Below, one piece after another: positions 45,663 to 53,379 of a stretch of DNA of 64,000 nt. Position 1 is the stretch's first letter; each line of letters starts with the position of its first letter. Made by a program: the position numbers and the translations under genes. The notes beneath the pieces were generated by a model. It searched no databases, was not told the origin of the DNA, and saw only the letters and a list, made by a program, of their open reading frames with translations. Location of the stretch: contig DASSKK010000007.1 in assembly GCA_035690495.1 (NCBI GenBank), positions 51,653-115,652 on the forward strand, written 5' to 3'. Source of the stretch: DASSKK01 sp035690495 (lineage in GTDB: Bacteria > Actinomycetota > Actinomycetes > Propionibacteriales > Nocardioidaceae).

Positions 45663-46604
45663 TCATGCAGCGATCCGCAGCAGCCGCCAGATCCGGGCAG
45701 CTGTCTGCGCCGCCCGATGGAAGTCTGCCCAGATGATGCGCACCATGGACCACCTGGTGGCCTCGCGGAGCGCGTCCTCCCGATGCTTCTCGCGGAACAC
45801 CGCATCACCGGGCTCTTCGCCCGGCCGGAGGAGGCGACCGTACTTGACCTTGCCGTCGAACTCACCGAGGAGCCCATGATCGGGCCATGCCATGTCACAG
45901 GTGCCGATGAGCCGACCGTCGGCGTCGAAGACGTCGTACTGCAGCTCCGGACGTGGGATGCCATGGGAATAGCAGAGATGACGCCAACGTGACTCGCCTA
46001 CGGACTCGGCTCGCCCATCGGCCATTCGCACCGGCACCAGCAGCTTGCGCGTATCCGCCCAACTACCCATGAGGCGGTACGTCGCCTCGAGCTCGTCGCG
46101 CTGACAGGCGGTCTTGTGCATCACCGAGTCGAGTACGACGAGCCCGCCTTCGCCGGTCGTCAACATCGCCGTCTCGAGGGCTGCCCTCGAGGGCTTCATG
46201 ACGAGCACCCCGTTGACTTCGACGAGATCCTCGGGCTGGGTCAGCCCCTCGTGATGTACGACTCCCGCCTCGATGCGCCCGGCGCCGGCATCGAGCCGAG
46301 TCACGTGCACACGTTCCAGATCCACGTTCCAGACCGACAGTCCGTGCACGAGCGCTGCGGTCACGTGGCTAAGCGCCACGCGGTCACCGAGCTTGCGAGC
46401 GATGGCGAAGGCGCGACGCAGGTGTTGCTCCTCGACATCGGCAATCGACCAGAGATCGGGGAAGGTGTAAGCCCCCGCGCGGACTCTCACCCAGCCCTTC
46501 GACTTCAACAGACGCCGGATCGCCTTGTCGTCGTACCCGGCCTCCATGGCTTGCCTTCTGGAGAAGAAGCCATCTGCTTCTGCGATGACGCGAAGTGGGT
46601 CCAT
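45663..46604 (-). CDS. AbiEi-like winged-helix plus DUF559-like nuclease-fold protein
   Basis: The 313-residue protein starts at ATG 46604 (MDPLRVIAEADGFFSRRQAM). Residues 1-60 resemble the winged helix of AbiEi-type antitoxin proteins (RRQAMEAGYDDKAIRRLLKS, VRVRAGAY). The C-terminal part (about 225-313) resembles DUF559/Vsr folds: LIGTCDMAWPDHGLLGEFDG followed by K, then REKHREDALREATRWSMVRI. The D...ExK-type residues suggest a PD-(D/E)xK nuclease fold, but activity is unproven. No AbiEii toxin is next to it. It is enclosed by inverted repeats. Confidence 0.75.
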   Translation of the reverse strand: MDPLRVIAEADGFFSRRQAMEAGYDDKAIRRLLKSKGWVRVRAGAYTFPDLWSIADVEEQHLRRAFAIARKLGDRVALSHVTAALVHGLSVWNVDLERVHVTRLDAGAGRIEAGVVHHEGLTQPEDLVEVNGVLVMKPSRAALETAMLTTGEGGLVVLDSVMHKTACQRDELEATYRLMGSWADTRKLLVPVRMADGRAESVGESRWRHLCYSHGIPRPELQYDVFDADGRLIGTCDMAWPDHGLLGEFDGKVKYGRLLRPGEEPGDAVFREKHREDALREATRWSMVRIIWADFHRAAQTAARIWRLLRIAA

Positions 46605-46770
46605 GCAGACACGGTCCAGCCCGGCGCCGGCATCGGGAAGCTGTGATCTCCCGGCTGTGGAGAAGTCGCGTTCGATGTGCGCTGTGGACGATGCGTGGCG
46701 GCAATCGCCCATGCGCGTCGTACTCGGAATCCTGGACGGGGACTGCCCATGGACAACTCCCCCTCCCCAC

Positions 46771-46821
46771 GGTGAAATCACCAGGGGCAGCGACCGTTTA
46801 CCAGGGCACCATGGTAAACGG
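46771..46821 (-). repeat. Right 51-bp inverted repeat of DUF559 cassette 1
   Basis: GGTGAAATCACC (46771-46782), an 11-nt spacer, then CCGTTTACCA/TGGTAAACGG (46794-46821). It is the inverted partner of 45536-45586. It lies 47 nt beyond the stop of the leftward StyA2B-like gene and could also be that gene's terminator. Confidence 0.85.
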
Positions 46822-46868
46822 TCGGCAGCGGGGGGCGCGGGGGGCGCGGGGGGCGGGGGCGACGGGGG

Positions 46869-48587
46869 TCAGAGATCTGGGTGGCGGGTGGCGAGGCGGT
46901 AGAAGCCGGAGTGGAACACCAGCGGCTCGCCGCCGGGCGCGTCGTACGACTCGATCTCGCCGAAGAACGCGACGTGGTCGCCGGTGTCGATGCGGCCCCG
47001 GCCGTCCGGCAGTCGCCGGCACACGAACCGGGCGACCGTGCCCGCCAGCATCGGCGGATCGTCGTCGCCGGGGAGCAGCCGTACGCCCTCGAACTTGTCC
47101 ACGCCCGAGGTGGAGAACTGTCGCGACAGGTGGTGCTGGTCGGAGGCGAGCACGTTGACCGCGAAGCGCTCCGCCGCCTCGAACGCCGGCAGCGACGGAG
47201 AGGATCGGGCCGCCGCCCACATCACGACGGGCGGGTTCAGCGACAGCGACGTGAACGAGTTCGCGGTCATCGCCCACCGATGCCCGTCGTCGTCGCGTGC
47301 TGTCACCACCGTCACCCCGGTGGCGTACTGGCCCAGGGCACGCCGCAGGTCGCGCACGTCGAACCGCGCCTGGTTCGAGGCCTGCTGCTCGGCGAGGAAG
47401 CGGGTCGCCTCGGGCTCGGAGAACCACCACGGGTCGAACAGCCTCGCGTCGTCGAAGCCCGCGGCGACCGTCTCCGCGATCGCCGGTCGCTGTGCCGCGG
47501 CCCGGAGGATCCGCTGCTGGAAGTCGGTCTGCGGCTGCAGCCACGAGTTCGTCCAGGCGGTCGCCCACCGCGCCCAGCCACGCCAGAAGTTGCCGAACGT
47601 GGCCTCCATCCAGTCGGCGCCGAACCGGCCCTCGTGCGCGTTGATCGCCTCCAGGTAGAACGAGGCCGACTTGATCGCGTTGTTCGAGCCCTGGATCGTC
47701 AGCGGGTCGTTGAGCACGACGACATCGGCCATCCCGAGCACGGGCGTTCCCGACGGGAGTACGCCGACCGGACGACGTACCACCGGGGTGATCCGGCCGT
47801 GCAGCATCGCACCGGGGTCCGTCAGCGACCAGCCGTCACCCAACCGCATCCACTCGTCCTCGAAGTGCTCCGCGAGCACCGACTCCAGCTGCTCGAGGTG
47901 CCTCGTCTCGTCGGCGCCGTCGTCCCAGCAGTCCAGCGGCCCACCGGGCACGCCTTCCACGACGACGATGTCGCACTCGCCGCCGACGCTCAGCGCGGGA
48001 CACGTGAAGCACTCGCCGACGCCGGGAACCGAGTGGTAGCCGAATGTCGGGCCCTCCTCGACCGGGTGCATCCCGTGCAGGTACGTCAGCGAGGCGACCC
48101 GCTGTGGCGACGAGTACGGCGACCGTTCCCGGTCGACCTCGAACAGGGAGGTGAGCCCGCCCCTCCCGGTGGAGACCACCACCAGGTCGTGGTCACGGGC
48201 CAGCAGCTCCAGGTCATCGACGGCGGCCGAGCGCACCACCAGCTTGCCGCCGCGCTGCTCGAGCGCGTCCATCAGCAGGGGCACGCGAACCCGTTGGTCC
48301 AGCGAGCGGGCCGGCGTTCCCAGCGCGGTCGCGAAGCGCGCGTCCGGCGAGGCGTAGCTCATCCGCCCGATCGGCGGCGCGGCTGGCAGCAGCTCGCTGA
48401 TGCCCAGCGCGGCCTCGGCTTCCAGCGCCGACTCGAACGTGATCTGGCTCGACATCACCGACCCGGACCGGATCTGCTCGCCGGTCCGGTCGGAGACCAG
48501 CGTCACCTCGTGTCCGTCGCGCAGCAAGCCGAGCGCGAGCGCCGTACCCGCGGGACCGGCACCGACGATCGCGACCCGGATGCTCAT
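46869..48587 (-). CDS. Fused FAD monooxygenase-flavin reductase (StyA2B type)
   Basis: The 572-residue protein starts at ATG 48587. Residues 1-400 are a styrene/indole monooxygenase-like FAD protein (SIRVAIVGAGPAGTALALGL, then SGSVMSSQITFESAL, DPLTIQGSNNAIKSASFYLE). From about residue 407 a flavin reductase domain follows (RDLRRALGQYATGVTVVTAR, MTANSFTSLSLNPPVVMWA, DHVAFFGEIESY). In two-component systems these are separate StyA and StyB; the fusion makes a self-sufficient oxygenase as in Rhodococcus StyA2B. It would epoxidise styrene- or indole-like substrates or oxidise sulfides. It lies outside any styrene operon. Confidence 0.88.
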   Translation of the reverse strand: MSIRVAIVGAGPAGTALALGLLRDGHEVTLVSDRTGEQIRSGSVMSSQITFESALEAEAALGISELLPAAPPIGRMSYASPDARFATALGTPARSLDQRVRVPLLMDALEQRGGKLVVRSAAVDDLELLARDHDLVVVSTGRGGLTSLFEVDRERSPYSSPQRVASLTYLHGMHPVEEGPTFGYHSVPGVGECFTCPALSVGGECDIVVVEGVPGGPLDCWDDGADETRHLEQLESVLAEHFEDEWMRLGDGWSLTDPGAMLHGRITPVVRRPVGVLPSGTPVLGMADVVVLNDPLTIQGSNNAIKSASFYLEAINAHEGRFGADWMEATFGNFWRGWARWATAWTNSWLQPQTDFQQRILRAAAQRPAIAETVAAGFDDARLFDPWWFSEPEATRFLAEQQASNQARFDVRDLRRALGQYATGVTVVTARDDDGHRWAMTANSFTSLSLNPPVVMWAAARSSPSLPAFEAAERFAVNVLASDQHHLSRQFSTSGVDKFEGVRLLPGDDDPPMLAGTVARFVCRRLPDGRGRIDTGDHVAFFGEIESYDAPGGEPLVFHSGFYRLATRHPDL

Positions 48588-48716
48588 GCGCACAGGATGC
48601 CAGCCGGTCCGTCGCCGGTGATCGCGGCCAGGATCGCCGACGAGGCCGGCGCGCCCTGGATCCACTTCCGACACGCTAGCCTCGGCGCGTCCGTCCCGCC
48701 GCAGACAGGAGATCCG

Positions 48717-49130
48717 ATGTCCACAGTGCCCTTTCGCCTCAGCTCGGCCCTCCGCGCGGCCGGTGCCGGAGCAGCAGCGAGCCTGCCGGCGGGCCTCTCG
48801 TCGCGTCGCGTGGTGTTCGCGGCGCTGTGCGGCGGCAGCTACGCGGCCAGCAGGCGGATCGACACCGGCGGCATCCAGGTGGTCTCGCTGACGCTCGACG
48901 ACAACTCCAGCACCTGGGAGCGGGTCGGCGCCGAGGCGTTGCCGACGGGTTCGTGGGTGCTGGCAAACCTGCTGGCGGCTTTCGTCGTACGCCGGTTGCC
49001 GGTACCGCGGCCTCTCGGCGGCGCCGCGCTCGCGGGTCTGGTCTACCTCGCCGACACGACCCTGGCCGACAAGATCGAGCTGGCCGCACAGCGCACCCGG
49101 GCAGCCGCCGAAGCGGGAGCCGAGGGCTAG
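48717..49130 (+). CDS. Hypothetical membrane-associated protein
   Basis: The 137-residue protein starts at ATG 48717 after an ACAGGAGA site. It has hydrophobic stretches near 10-40 and 80-105 (PTGSWVLANLLAAFVVRRLP, LGGAALAGLVYLADTTLADK). No family is recognised. It is divergent from the monooxygenase gene and 10 nt before the DUF4177 gene, with which it may be co-transcribed. Confidence 0.6.
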   Translation: MSTVPFRLSSALRAAGAGAAASLPAGLSSRRVVFAALCGGSYAASRRIDTGGIQVVSLTLDDNSSTWERVGAEALPTGSWVLANLLAAFVVRRLPVPRPLGGAALAGLVYLADTTLADKIELAAQRTRAAAEAGAEG

Positions 49131-49140
49131 AGTCGCGGGC

Positions 49141-49314
49141 ATGAGTGAGAGCGCAGCCACGACGAAGTGGGAGTACCTGACCGCCCCCGTGCTGGTGCAC
49201 AACACCAAGCAGATCCTCGACAACTTCGGCCAGGACGGCTGGGAGCTTGTGCAGGTGGTCCCGGGGATGAACCCGGAGAACCTGGTCGCCTACTTCAAGC
49301 GGGCCCTGTCGTGA
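49141..49314 (+). CDS. DUF4177 family small protein (Rv3678A-like)
   Basis: The 57-residue protein (MSESAATTKWEYLTAPVLVH) contains the DUF4177 pattern 'KWEY ... LDNFGQDGWELVQVVPG ... AYFKR'. Function is unknown, but the gene precedes the RidA gene in many actinobacteria. Its stop overlaps the GTG of the next gene (GTGA). Confidence 0.88.
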   Translation: MSESAATTKWEYLTAPVLVHNTKQILDNFGQDGWELVQVVPGMNPENLVAYFKRALS

Positions 49315-49769
49315 GCAGCCCCGAGGAGCGGCTGGCCGAGCTCGGGCTGCAGGTTCCGCCCGTGACGCCGCCGGTCGCGGCGTACGTGCCGGCGGCCAGG
49401 AGCGGCTCGTACGTCTACACCTCCGGGCAGCTGCCGATGCGCGACGGTGAGCTTCTCGCGACCGGCAAGGTCGGCGGTGAGGTGAGTCCGGAGCGGGCCA
49501 CCGAGTGTGCCCAGCAGTGTGCGCTCAACGCGCTGGCCGCGATCCGTGCGGAGATCGGCGACCTGTCCGCGGTGAAACGGGTGGTCAAGGTGGTCGCGTT
49601 CGTCTCGTCCACGCCCGACTTCACCGGCCAGCCCGGCGTCGCCAACGGTGCCTCTGAGCTGCTGGGGAAGGTGTTCGGTGACGCCGGCAAGCACGCACGC
49701 AGCGCCGTGGCCACTCCCGTGCTTCCGCTTGACGCCCCGGTCGAGGTCGAGCTGATCGTCGAGGTCTGA
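49311..49769 (+). CDS. RidA/YjgF-family protein (Rv3678c-like)
   Basis: The 152-residue protein starts with GTG 49311. It has the RidA fold with VYTSGQLPMRDGELLATGKV, AIRAEIGDLSAVKRVVKVVA and a C-terminal PVEVELIVEV. RidA proteins hydrolyse reactive enamine/imine intermediates; members of this subgroup are longer than E. coli RidA (about 128 residues). The Arg that binds substrate carboxylates is expected in HARSAVAT. It is coupled to DUF4177 and followed 1 nt later by a NUDIX gene. Confidence 0.88.
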   Translation: MSSPEERLAELGLQVPPVTPPVAAYVPAARSGSYVYTSGQLPMRDGELLATGKVGGEVSPERATECAQQCALNALAAIRAEIGDLSAVKRVVKVVAFVSSTPDFTGQPGVANGASELLGKVFGDAGKHARSAVATPVLPLDAPVEVELIVEV

Positions 49770-49770
49770 G

Positions 49771-50643
49771 GTGGACCCCACGCGCCGGCTGCCGCCGAAC
49801 CTGGTGGAGAGGGCGCGCGCGTTCGCCGACGGCGACAGTCCGGTCGAGCCACGGCACGCCTCCACCGTCGTGCTGCTGCGCCCCGGAGACGGCAGCCCGG
49901 GCTCGCTGCAGGCCTACTTCATGCGTCGCGTGGTCGGCATGGCCTTCGCCGGCGGGATGTGCGTGTTCCCGGGTGGAGGCGTCGACCCGCGCGACTACGA
50001 CGTGGACGCCGGCGCGTGGGCGGGGCCGTCGCCCGAGCACTGGGCGGGACTGTTCGGCACCGATGCCCGGCTGGCCAAGGCACTGGTGTGCGCGGCGGTG
50101 CGTGAGACGTTCGAGGAGTCCGGGGTGCTGCTGGCCGGCCACGGCGAGCGTGCGCTGGTCGAGGACACCACCGGCGAGGACTGGGAGCGCGACCGGGCGG
50201 CGCTGGAGGCCCGCGAGCTTTCCTTCAGCGAGTTCCTGCTCGGCCGCGGCCTGCGGCTGCGCGCGGATCTCCTGCGGTTCTGGGGCTCGTGGACCACGCC
50301 GGTCTTCGAGCCTCGGCGCTTCCATGCGCGGTTCTTCGTCGCCGAGCTGCCCGCCGGACAGGTGACCCGGGACGTGTCGAGGGAGTCCGACCGGGTCGTC
50401 TGGCTCTCCGTCCGTGAGGCGATCGAGGCCGTGGACTCGCACGAGCTGCTGATGCTGCCCCCGACGTACTGCACCTGCCTGGAGATCTTCGACTACGCCC
50501 ATCCCTCCGACGCGCTGGCCGCGGAGCGGGAGCTGACCCACGTCCAGCCCGAGGCGGTCATCGACGAGGAGGGTGCGTATCTGTCGATTCCCGACCGGTT
50601 GGTCGCCCTGGGCGAGGACATCGGTGCCCGGATGCGGACGTGA
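49771..50643 (+). CDS. NUDIX hydrolase (NUDT7/19-like)
   Basis: The 290-residue protein has a GTG start at 49771. A NUDIX box is present in long-insert form: MCVFPGGGVDPRDYD, then an insert and CAAVRETFEESGVLLAG. This split layout is typical of NUDT7/NUDT19-like CoA-diphosphatase relatives. It is coupled to the next gene by a 4-nt overlap and belongs to the conserved RidA-NUDIX-MBL string. Confidence 0.88.
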   Translation: MDPTRRLPPNLVERARAFADGDSPVEPRHASTVVLLRPGDGSPGSLQAYFMRRVVGMAFAGGMCVFPGGGVDPRDYDVDAGAWAGPSPEHWAGLFGTDARLAKALVCAAVRETFEESGVLLAGHGERALVEDTTGEDWERDRAALEARELSFSEFLLGRGLRLRADLLRFWGSWTTPVFEPRRFHARFFVAELPAGQVTRDVSRESDRVVWLSVREAIEAVDSHELLMLPPTYCTCLEIFDYAHPSDALAAERELTHVQPEAVIDEEGAYLSIPDRLVALGEDIGARMRT

Positions 50644-51440
50644 GCTGGGCCGGGGGGACCTTCGGAACGCGGGCGAAGTGCGTGCTGGCGCCGAACCCCG
50701 GTGTGATGACCCTGGACGGCACCAACACGTGGATCCTGCGCGAGCCCGATGCCGCACGGTGCGTGGTCGTCGATCCCGGGCCGCTCGACGAGACCCACCT
50801 GGATGCGGTGGCGGACGAGGCTGGCCAGGTGGCCGCAGTGCTGCTGACCCACGGGCACCCGGACCACTCCGAGGGCGCGGCCGCCTTCGCGGGTCGGATG
50901 CGGTGCGGGGTGCGTGCCCTCGACCCGGCGATGCGGCTCGGATCCGAGGGGCTGGTCCCCGGCGACGTGGTGGCCGTCGAGGGCCTGGAGGTGCACGTCG
51001 TCGCCACGCCGGGACACACCGGGGACTCGCTGTCGTTCGTGGTCCCGGCAGAGCGCGCCGTGCTCACCGGCGACACGGTGCTCGGACGGGGCACCACCGT
51101 GGTCGCGCACCCGGACGGCCAGCTCCGCGCCTACCTGGACTCGCTGCACCGGCTACACCGGCTGGCCGAGCAGAAGGAGATCACGTCCGTGTGGCCGGGC
51201 CACGGCCCCGTGATCGGTGACGCTCTCCCGGTGCTGGACTACTACCTCGCGCACCGCCGTGAGCGGCTCGACCAGGTCCGCGAGGCGCTGCGCGAGCTCG
51301 GGGCGCCGGGTACCTCGCCCACGCCGCCCGAGGAGCTGCCGCGCCGCGTGGTGGAGAAGGTGTACGCCGACGTCGACCCGGTGCTGTGGGGGGCCGCCGA
51401 GCTGTCCGTGCGTGCTCAGCTCGCCTACCTCTCCCGTTGA
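50640..51440 (+). CDS. Metallo-beta-lactamase fold hydrolase (Rv3677c-like)
   Basis: The 266-residue protein starts at GTG 50640. It has the MBL metal site HGHPDHSEGA near residue 70, with further ligands in TPGHTGDS, TGDTVLGRG and WPGHGP. It resembles the LACTB2 group of endoribonuclease-like MBL proteins. The last codons (CGT TGA) coincide with the first 22-bp repeat unit of DUF559 cassette 2, so the cassette abuts or has rewritten the end of the gene. Confidence 0.9.
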   Translation: MSWAGGTFGTRAKCVLAPNPGVMTLDGTNTWILREPDAARCVVVDPGPLDETHLDAVADEAGQVAAVLLTHGHPDHSEGAAAFAGRMRCGVRALDPAMRLGSEGLVPGDVVAVEGLEVHVVATPGHTGDSLSFVVPAERAVLTGDTVLGRGTTVVAHPDGQLRAYLDSLHRLHRLAEQKEITSVWPGHGPVIGDALPVLDYYLAHRRERLDQVREALRELGAPGTSPTPPEELPRRVVEKVYADVDPVLWGAAELSVRAQLAYLSR

Positions 51441-51499
51441 GATGTGCCCCGTTCGGCGTTGAGATGTGCCCCGTTCGGCGTTGAGGTGCGCCTCGTTCG
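51435..51499 (+). repeat. Left array of 22-bp direct repeats, cassette 2
   Basis: Three head-to-tail units begin CGTTGAGATG...: 51435-51456 and 51457-51478 are identical, and 51479-51499 is a diverged copy (CGTTGAGGTGCGCC...). The reverse complement of the unit occurs twice at 52549-52592. The first unit contains the stop codon of the MBL gene. Confidence 0.88.
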
Positions 51500-51634
51500 C
51501 CCACTTGACCTCAGCGGTACGCCGTACCGCATCGATCGGCCAGAAATCGTGCCCAGCGGCGGCCCGACGGTTGTTGTCCACCGCAGAAGCGACACCTCCG
51601 CCATGCTCGCCATCCTGCTGTCACCGTGACCGCC

Positions 51635-52540
51635 ATGATGCATCCGCCCACGTTTCCCCCGACACCGTTCACCTGGCCCGAGGCCAAGAAGCGCGGGATC
51701 CCTCGGCACCGCCTTGACGACGCGGTGCGCAACGGTGAGCTCCGCAAGGTGCTCACAGGCGTCTACGTCCCCAGCGACGCCGACGACACCCAGCTGCTGC
51801 GCTGTCAGGCTGCCCGTCTGGTGATCAGCCCGTTCGCCGTGGTCTGCGACCGCACGGCCGCGTGGCTGCATGGTGTCGACGTGCTCGACTACCGGGAGCT
51901 GGAGATCCTGCCGCCGTTGGAGACCTATGTGCTGCGTGGTCACGCGCCCACGAACCGCCCGGAGTGCGACGGCGGCTCGCGTGACCTCATCGAGCGTGAT
52001 GTCTGCGCTCTGCACGGGCTGTGTGTGACCACCCCATTGCGCACGGCACTCGATCTCGGGTGCAAGCTCTCACGTCGCAATGCGCTCGCCGCCTTGAACG
52101 GGTTCATGCGCGTGCACGGGATCACCCGCGTGGAGATGCAGGGGCTCCTGCCCCGGTACTTCCGGCGCCGTGGCGTCGTACAACTGCGCGAGCTCATCCC
52201 ACTGGCCGATGGTCGCGCCGAGTCGGCCTCCGAATCCTGGACCTTGCTCGCGATCCACGATGCCGGGCTTCCTCCTCCCGAACCGCAGTGGTGGGTCTAC
52301 GCCGACGGCGTACCGGTCTACCGTCTGGACTTCGCCTATCCCAAGCACAAGGTCGCTGTGGAGTACGACGGACGTGAGTTCCACACCTCGCCGCAGCAGC
52401 GCGAGCACGACAGGCAGCGGCGCGAGTGGCTGCGAAGCCGGGGCTGGACCGTGATTGTGGTGGACAAGGACTCGTTCACGCCCGAGGCGCTCCAGGCGTG
52501 GCTGACCCAGCTGCGTGTCGCGCTGCGGCTTGCTGCTTGA
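51635..52540 (+). CDS. AbiEi-like winged-helix plus DUF559 protein
   Basis: The 301-residue protein starts at ATG 51635 (GTG 51626 is possible). The N-terminal part has the AbiEi-type winged helix (AKKRGIPRHRLDDAVRNGEL, VLTGVYVPSD). The C-terminal DUF559 domain is clear: YRLDFAYPKHKVAVEYDGRE, then REHDRQRREWLRSRGWTVIV. The D...E-Y-D-G..H pattern is that of Vsr-like/PD-(D/E)xK nuclease folds. It shares architecture with the protein at 45663-46604 but has low overall similarity. No toxin gene is adjacent. The surrounding repeats suggest a mobile unit. Confidence 0.85.
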   Translation: MMHPPTFPPTPFTWPEAKKRGIPRHRLDDAVRNGELRKVLTGVYVPSDADDTQLLRCQAARLVISPFAVVCDRTAAWLHGVDVLDYRELEILPPLETYVLRGHAPTNRPECDGGSRDLIERDVCALHGLCVTTPLRTALDLGCKLSRRNALAALNGFMRVHGITRVEMQGLLPRYFRRRGVVQLRELIPLADGRAESASESWTLLAIHDAGLPPPEPQWWVYADGVPVYRLDFAYPKHKVAVEYDGREFHTSPQQREHDRQRREWLRSRGWTVIVVDKDSFTPEALQAWLTQLRVALRLAA

Positions 52541-52548
52541 GCCCTACG

Positions 52549-52592
52549 GCGAACGGGGCACATCTCAACGCCGAACGGGGCACATCTCAACG
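52549..52592 (-). repeat. Right array of 22-bp repeats, cassette 2
   Basis: Two tandem units in reverse orientation: 52571-52592 is the exact reverse complement of the left unit and 52549-52570 differs at one base. The array ends 2 nt before the crp stop codon. Left and right arrays could pair into a stem of more than 40 bp. Confidence 0.88.
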
Positions 52593-52594
52593 TG

Positions 52595-53272
52595 TTAACG
52601 GGAGCGGCGGGTGAGGCGCTCGATGTCCATGATCACCACCGAGCGGGGCTCCAGACGCAGCCAGCCGCGGGAGGCGAAGTCGGCCAGCGCCTTGTTCACC
52701 GTCTCGCGGGAGGCGCCGACCAGCTGGGCGAGCTCCTCCTGGGTCAGGTCGTGGTGCACGTGGACGCCGTCGTCGGCGGTGCGGCCGAACCGGTCGGCGA
52801 GCTCCAGGAGCGCCTTGGCGACCCGGCCGGGGACGTCGGAGAAGACCAGGTCCGCGACCACGTCGTTGGTGCGGCGCAGCCTGCTGGCCAGCTGCAGCAG
52901 CAGCCCGCGCGCGACTCCGGGCCGGCCGTCCAGCCAGCGCAGCAGGTCCTCGTGGGACAGCGAGGCGAACGTGGTGTCGGTGACCGCGGTGACCGTCGCG
53001 GAGCGCGGCCCGGGGTCGAACAGGGACAGCTCCCCGAACATCTGCCCGGGCCCGAGAATCGCGATCAGGTTCTCCCGGCCGTCGGAGGAGCTGCGGCCGA
53101 GCTTCACCTTGCCGTCGGTGACTACGTACAAGCGGTCCCCCGAGTCACCCTCGTGGAACAGCACCTCTCCGCGACGCAGCGACGTCTCGGCCATCGAGGA
53201 GCGCAGCGCGGCCGCGGCCTCGTCGTCGAGAGCATTGAACAGCGGGGCCTGACGCAGCACGTCGGTATCCAC
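52595..53272 (-). CDS. crp: CRP/FNR-family regulator (Rv3676/GlxR-like)
   Basis: The 225-residue protein has a GTG start at 53272 preceded by AAGGAGG. The cyclic-nucleotide-binding domain occupies about 15-130, with the phosphate-binding cassette FGELSLFDPGPRSATVTA (the FGE...R.A motif that binds cAMP). The C-terminal HTH is LTQEELAQLVGASRETVNKA. It is the actinobacterial global CRP (M. tuberculosis Rv3676, corynebacterial GlxR). It is divergent from nth. Confidence 0.95.
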   Translation of the reverse strand: MDTDVLRQAPLFNALDDEAAAALRSSMAETSLRRGEVLFHEGDSGDRLYVVTDGKVKLGRSSSDGRENLIAILGPGQMFGELSLFDPGPRSATVTAVTDTTFASLSHEDLLRWLDGRPGVARGLLLQLASRLRRTNDVVADLVFSDVPGRVAKALLELADRFGRTADDGVHVHHDLTQEELAQLVGASRETVNKALADFASRGWLRLEPRSVVIMDIERLTRRSR

Positions 53273-53379
53273 TTGGTCGTCCTCCTTGGCCCCACGGGTT
53301 GTGTTGCCCACAGTCTGTCGTATCACAGCGGTGCCCGCCATCGGACCGAGCCGAAGGCGGTGCACCGTAGTCTGGCCGG

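Larger units (their letters stand above)
45536..46821. mobile_element. Candidate DUF559 gene cassette 1
   Basis: A single gene is bounded by 51-bp double-hairpin inverted repeats and sits between the stop codons of two convergent genes (scoB and the StyA2B-like gene). No transposase, integrase or target-site duplication is visible, so mobility is an inference from the repeats and from the second, independently bounded cassette 5 kb away. Confidence 0.5.
51435..52592. mobile_element. Candidate DUF559 gene cassette 2
   Basis: One DUF559 gene is bounded by inverted arrays of a 22-bp unit (three on the left, two on the right) and sits exactly between the stop codons of the convergent MBL and crp genes, which are near neighbours in M. 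tuberculosis (Rv3677c, Rv3676). This makes an insertion likely. No transposase is encoded. Confidence 0.55.

Noticed and set aside
45663..46604. AbiE toxin-antitoxin system at the DUF559 genes
   Set aside because: Only the AbiEi-like winged helix is present; there is no AbiEii nucleotidyltransferase next to either cassette.
46881..48716. Long plus-strand frame antisense to the StyA2B-like gene
   Set aside because: No family signatures; only its end, from ATG 48717, is a plausible gene.
53273..53379. CRP autoregulatory site in the crp-nth gap
   Set aside because: TGTG/CACA-like halves occur, but not with the 16-bp TGTGA-N6-TCACA spacing.
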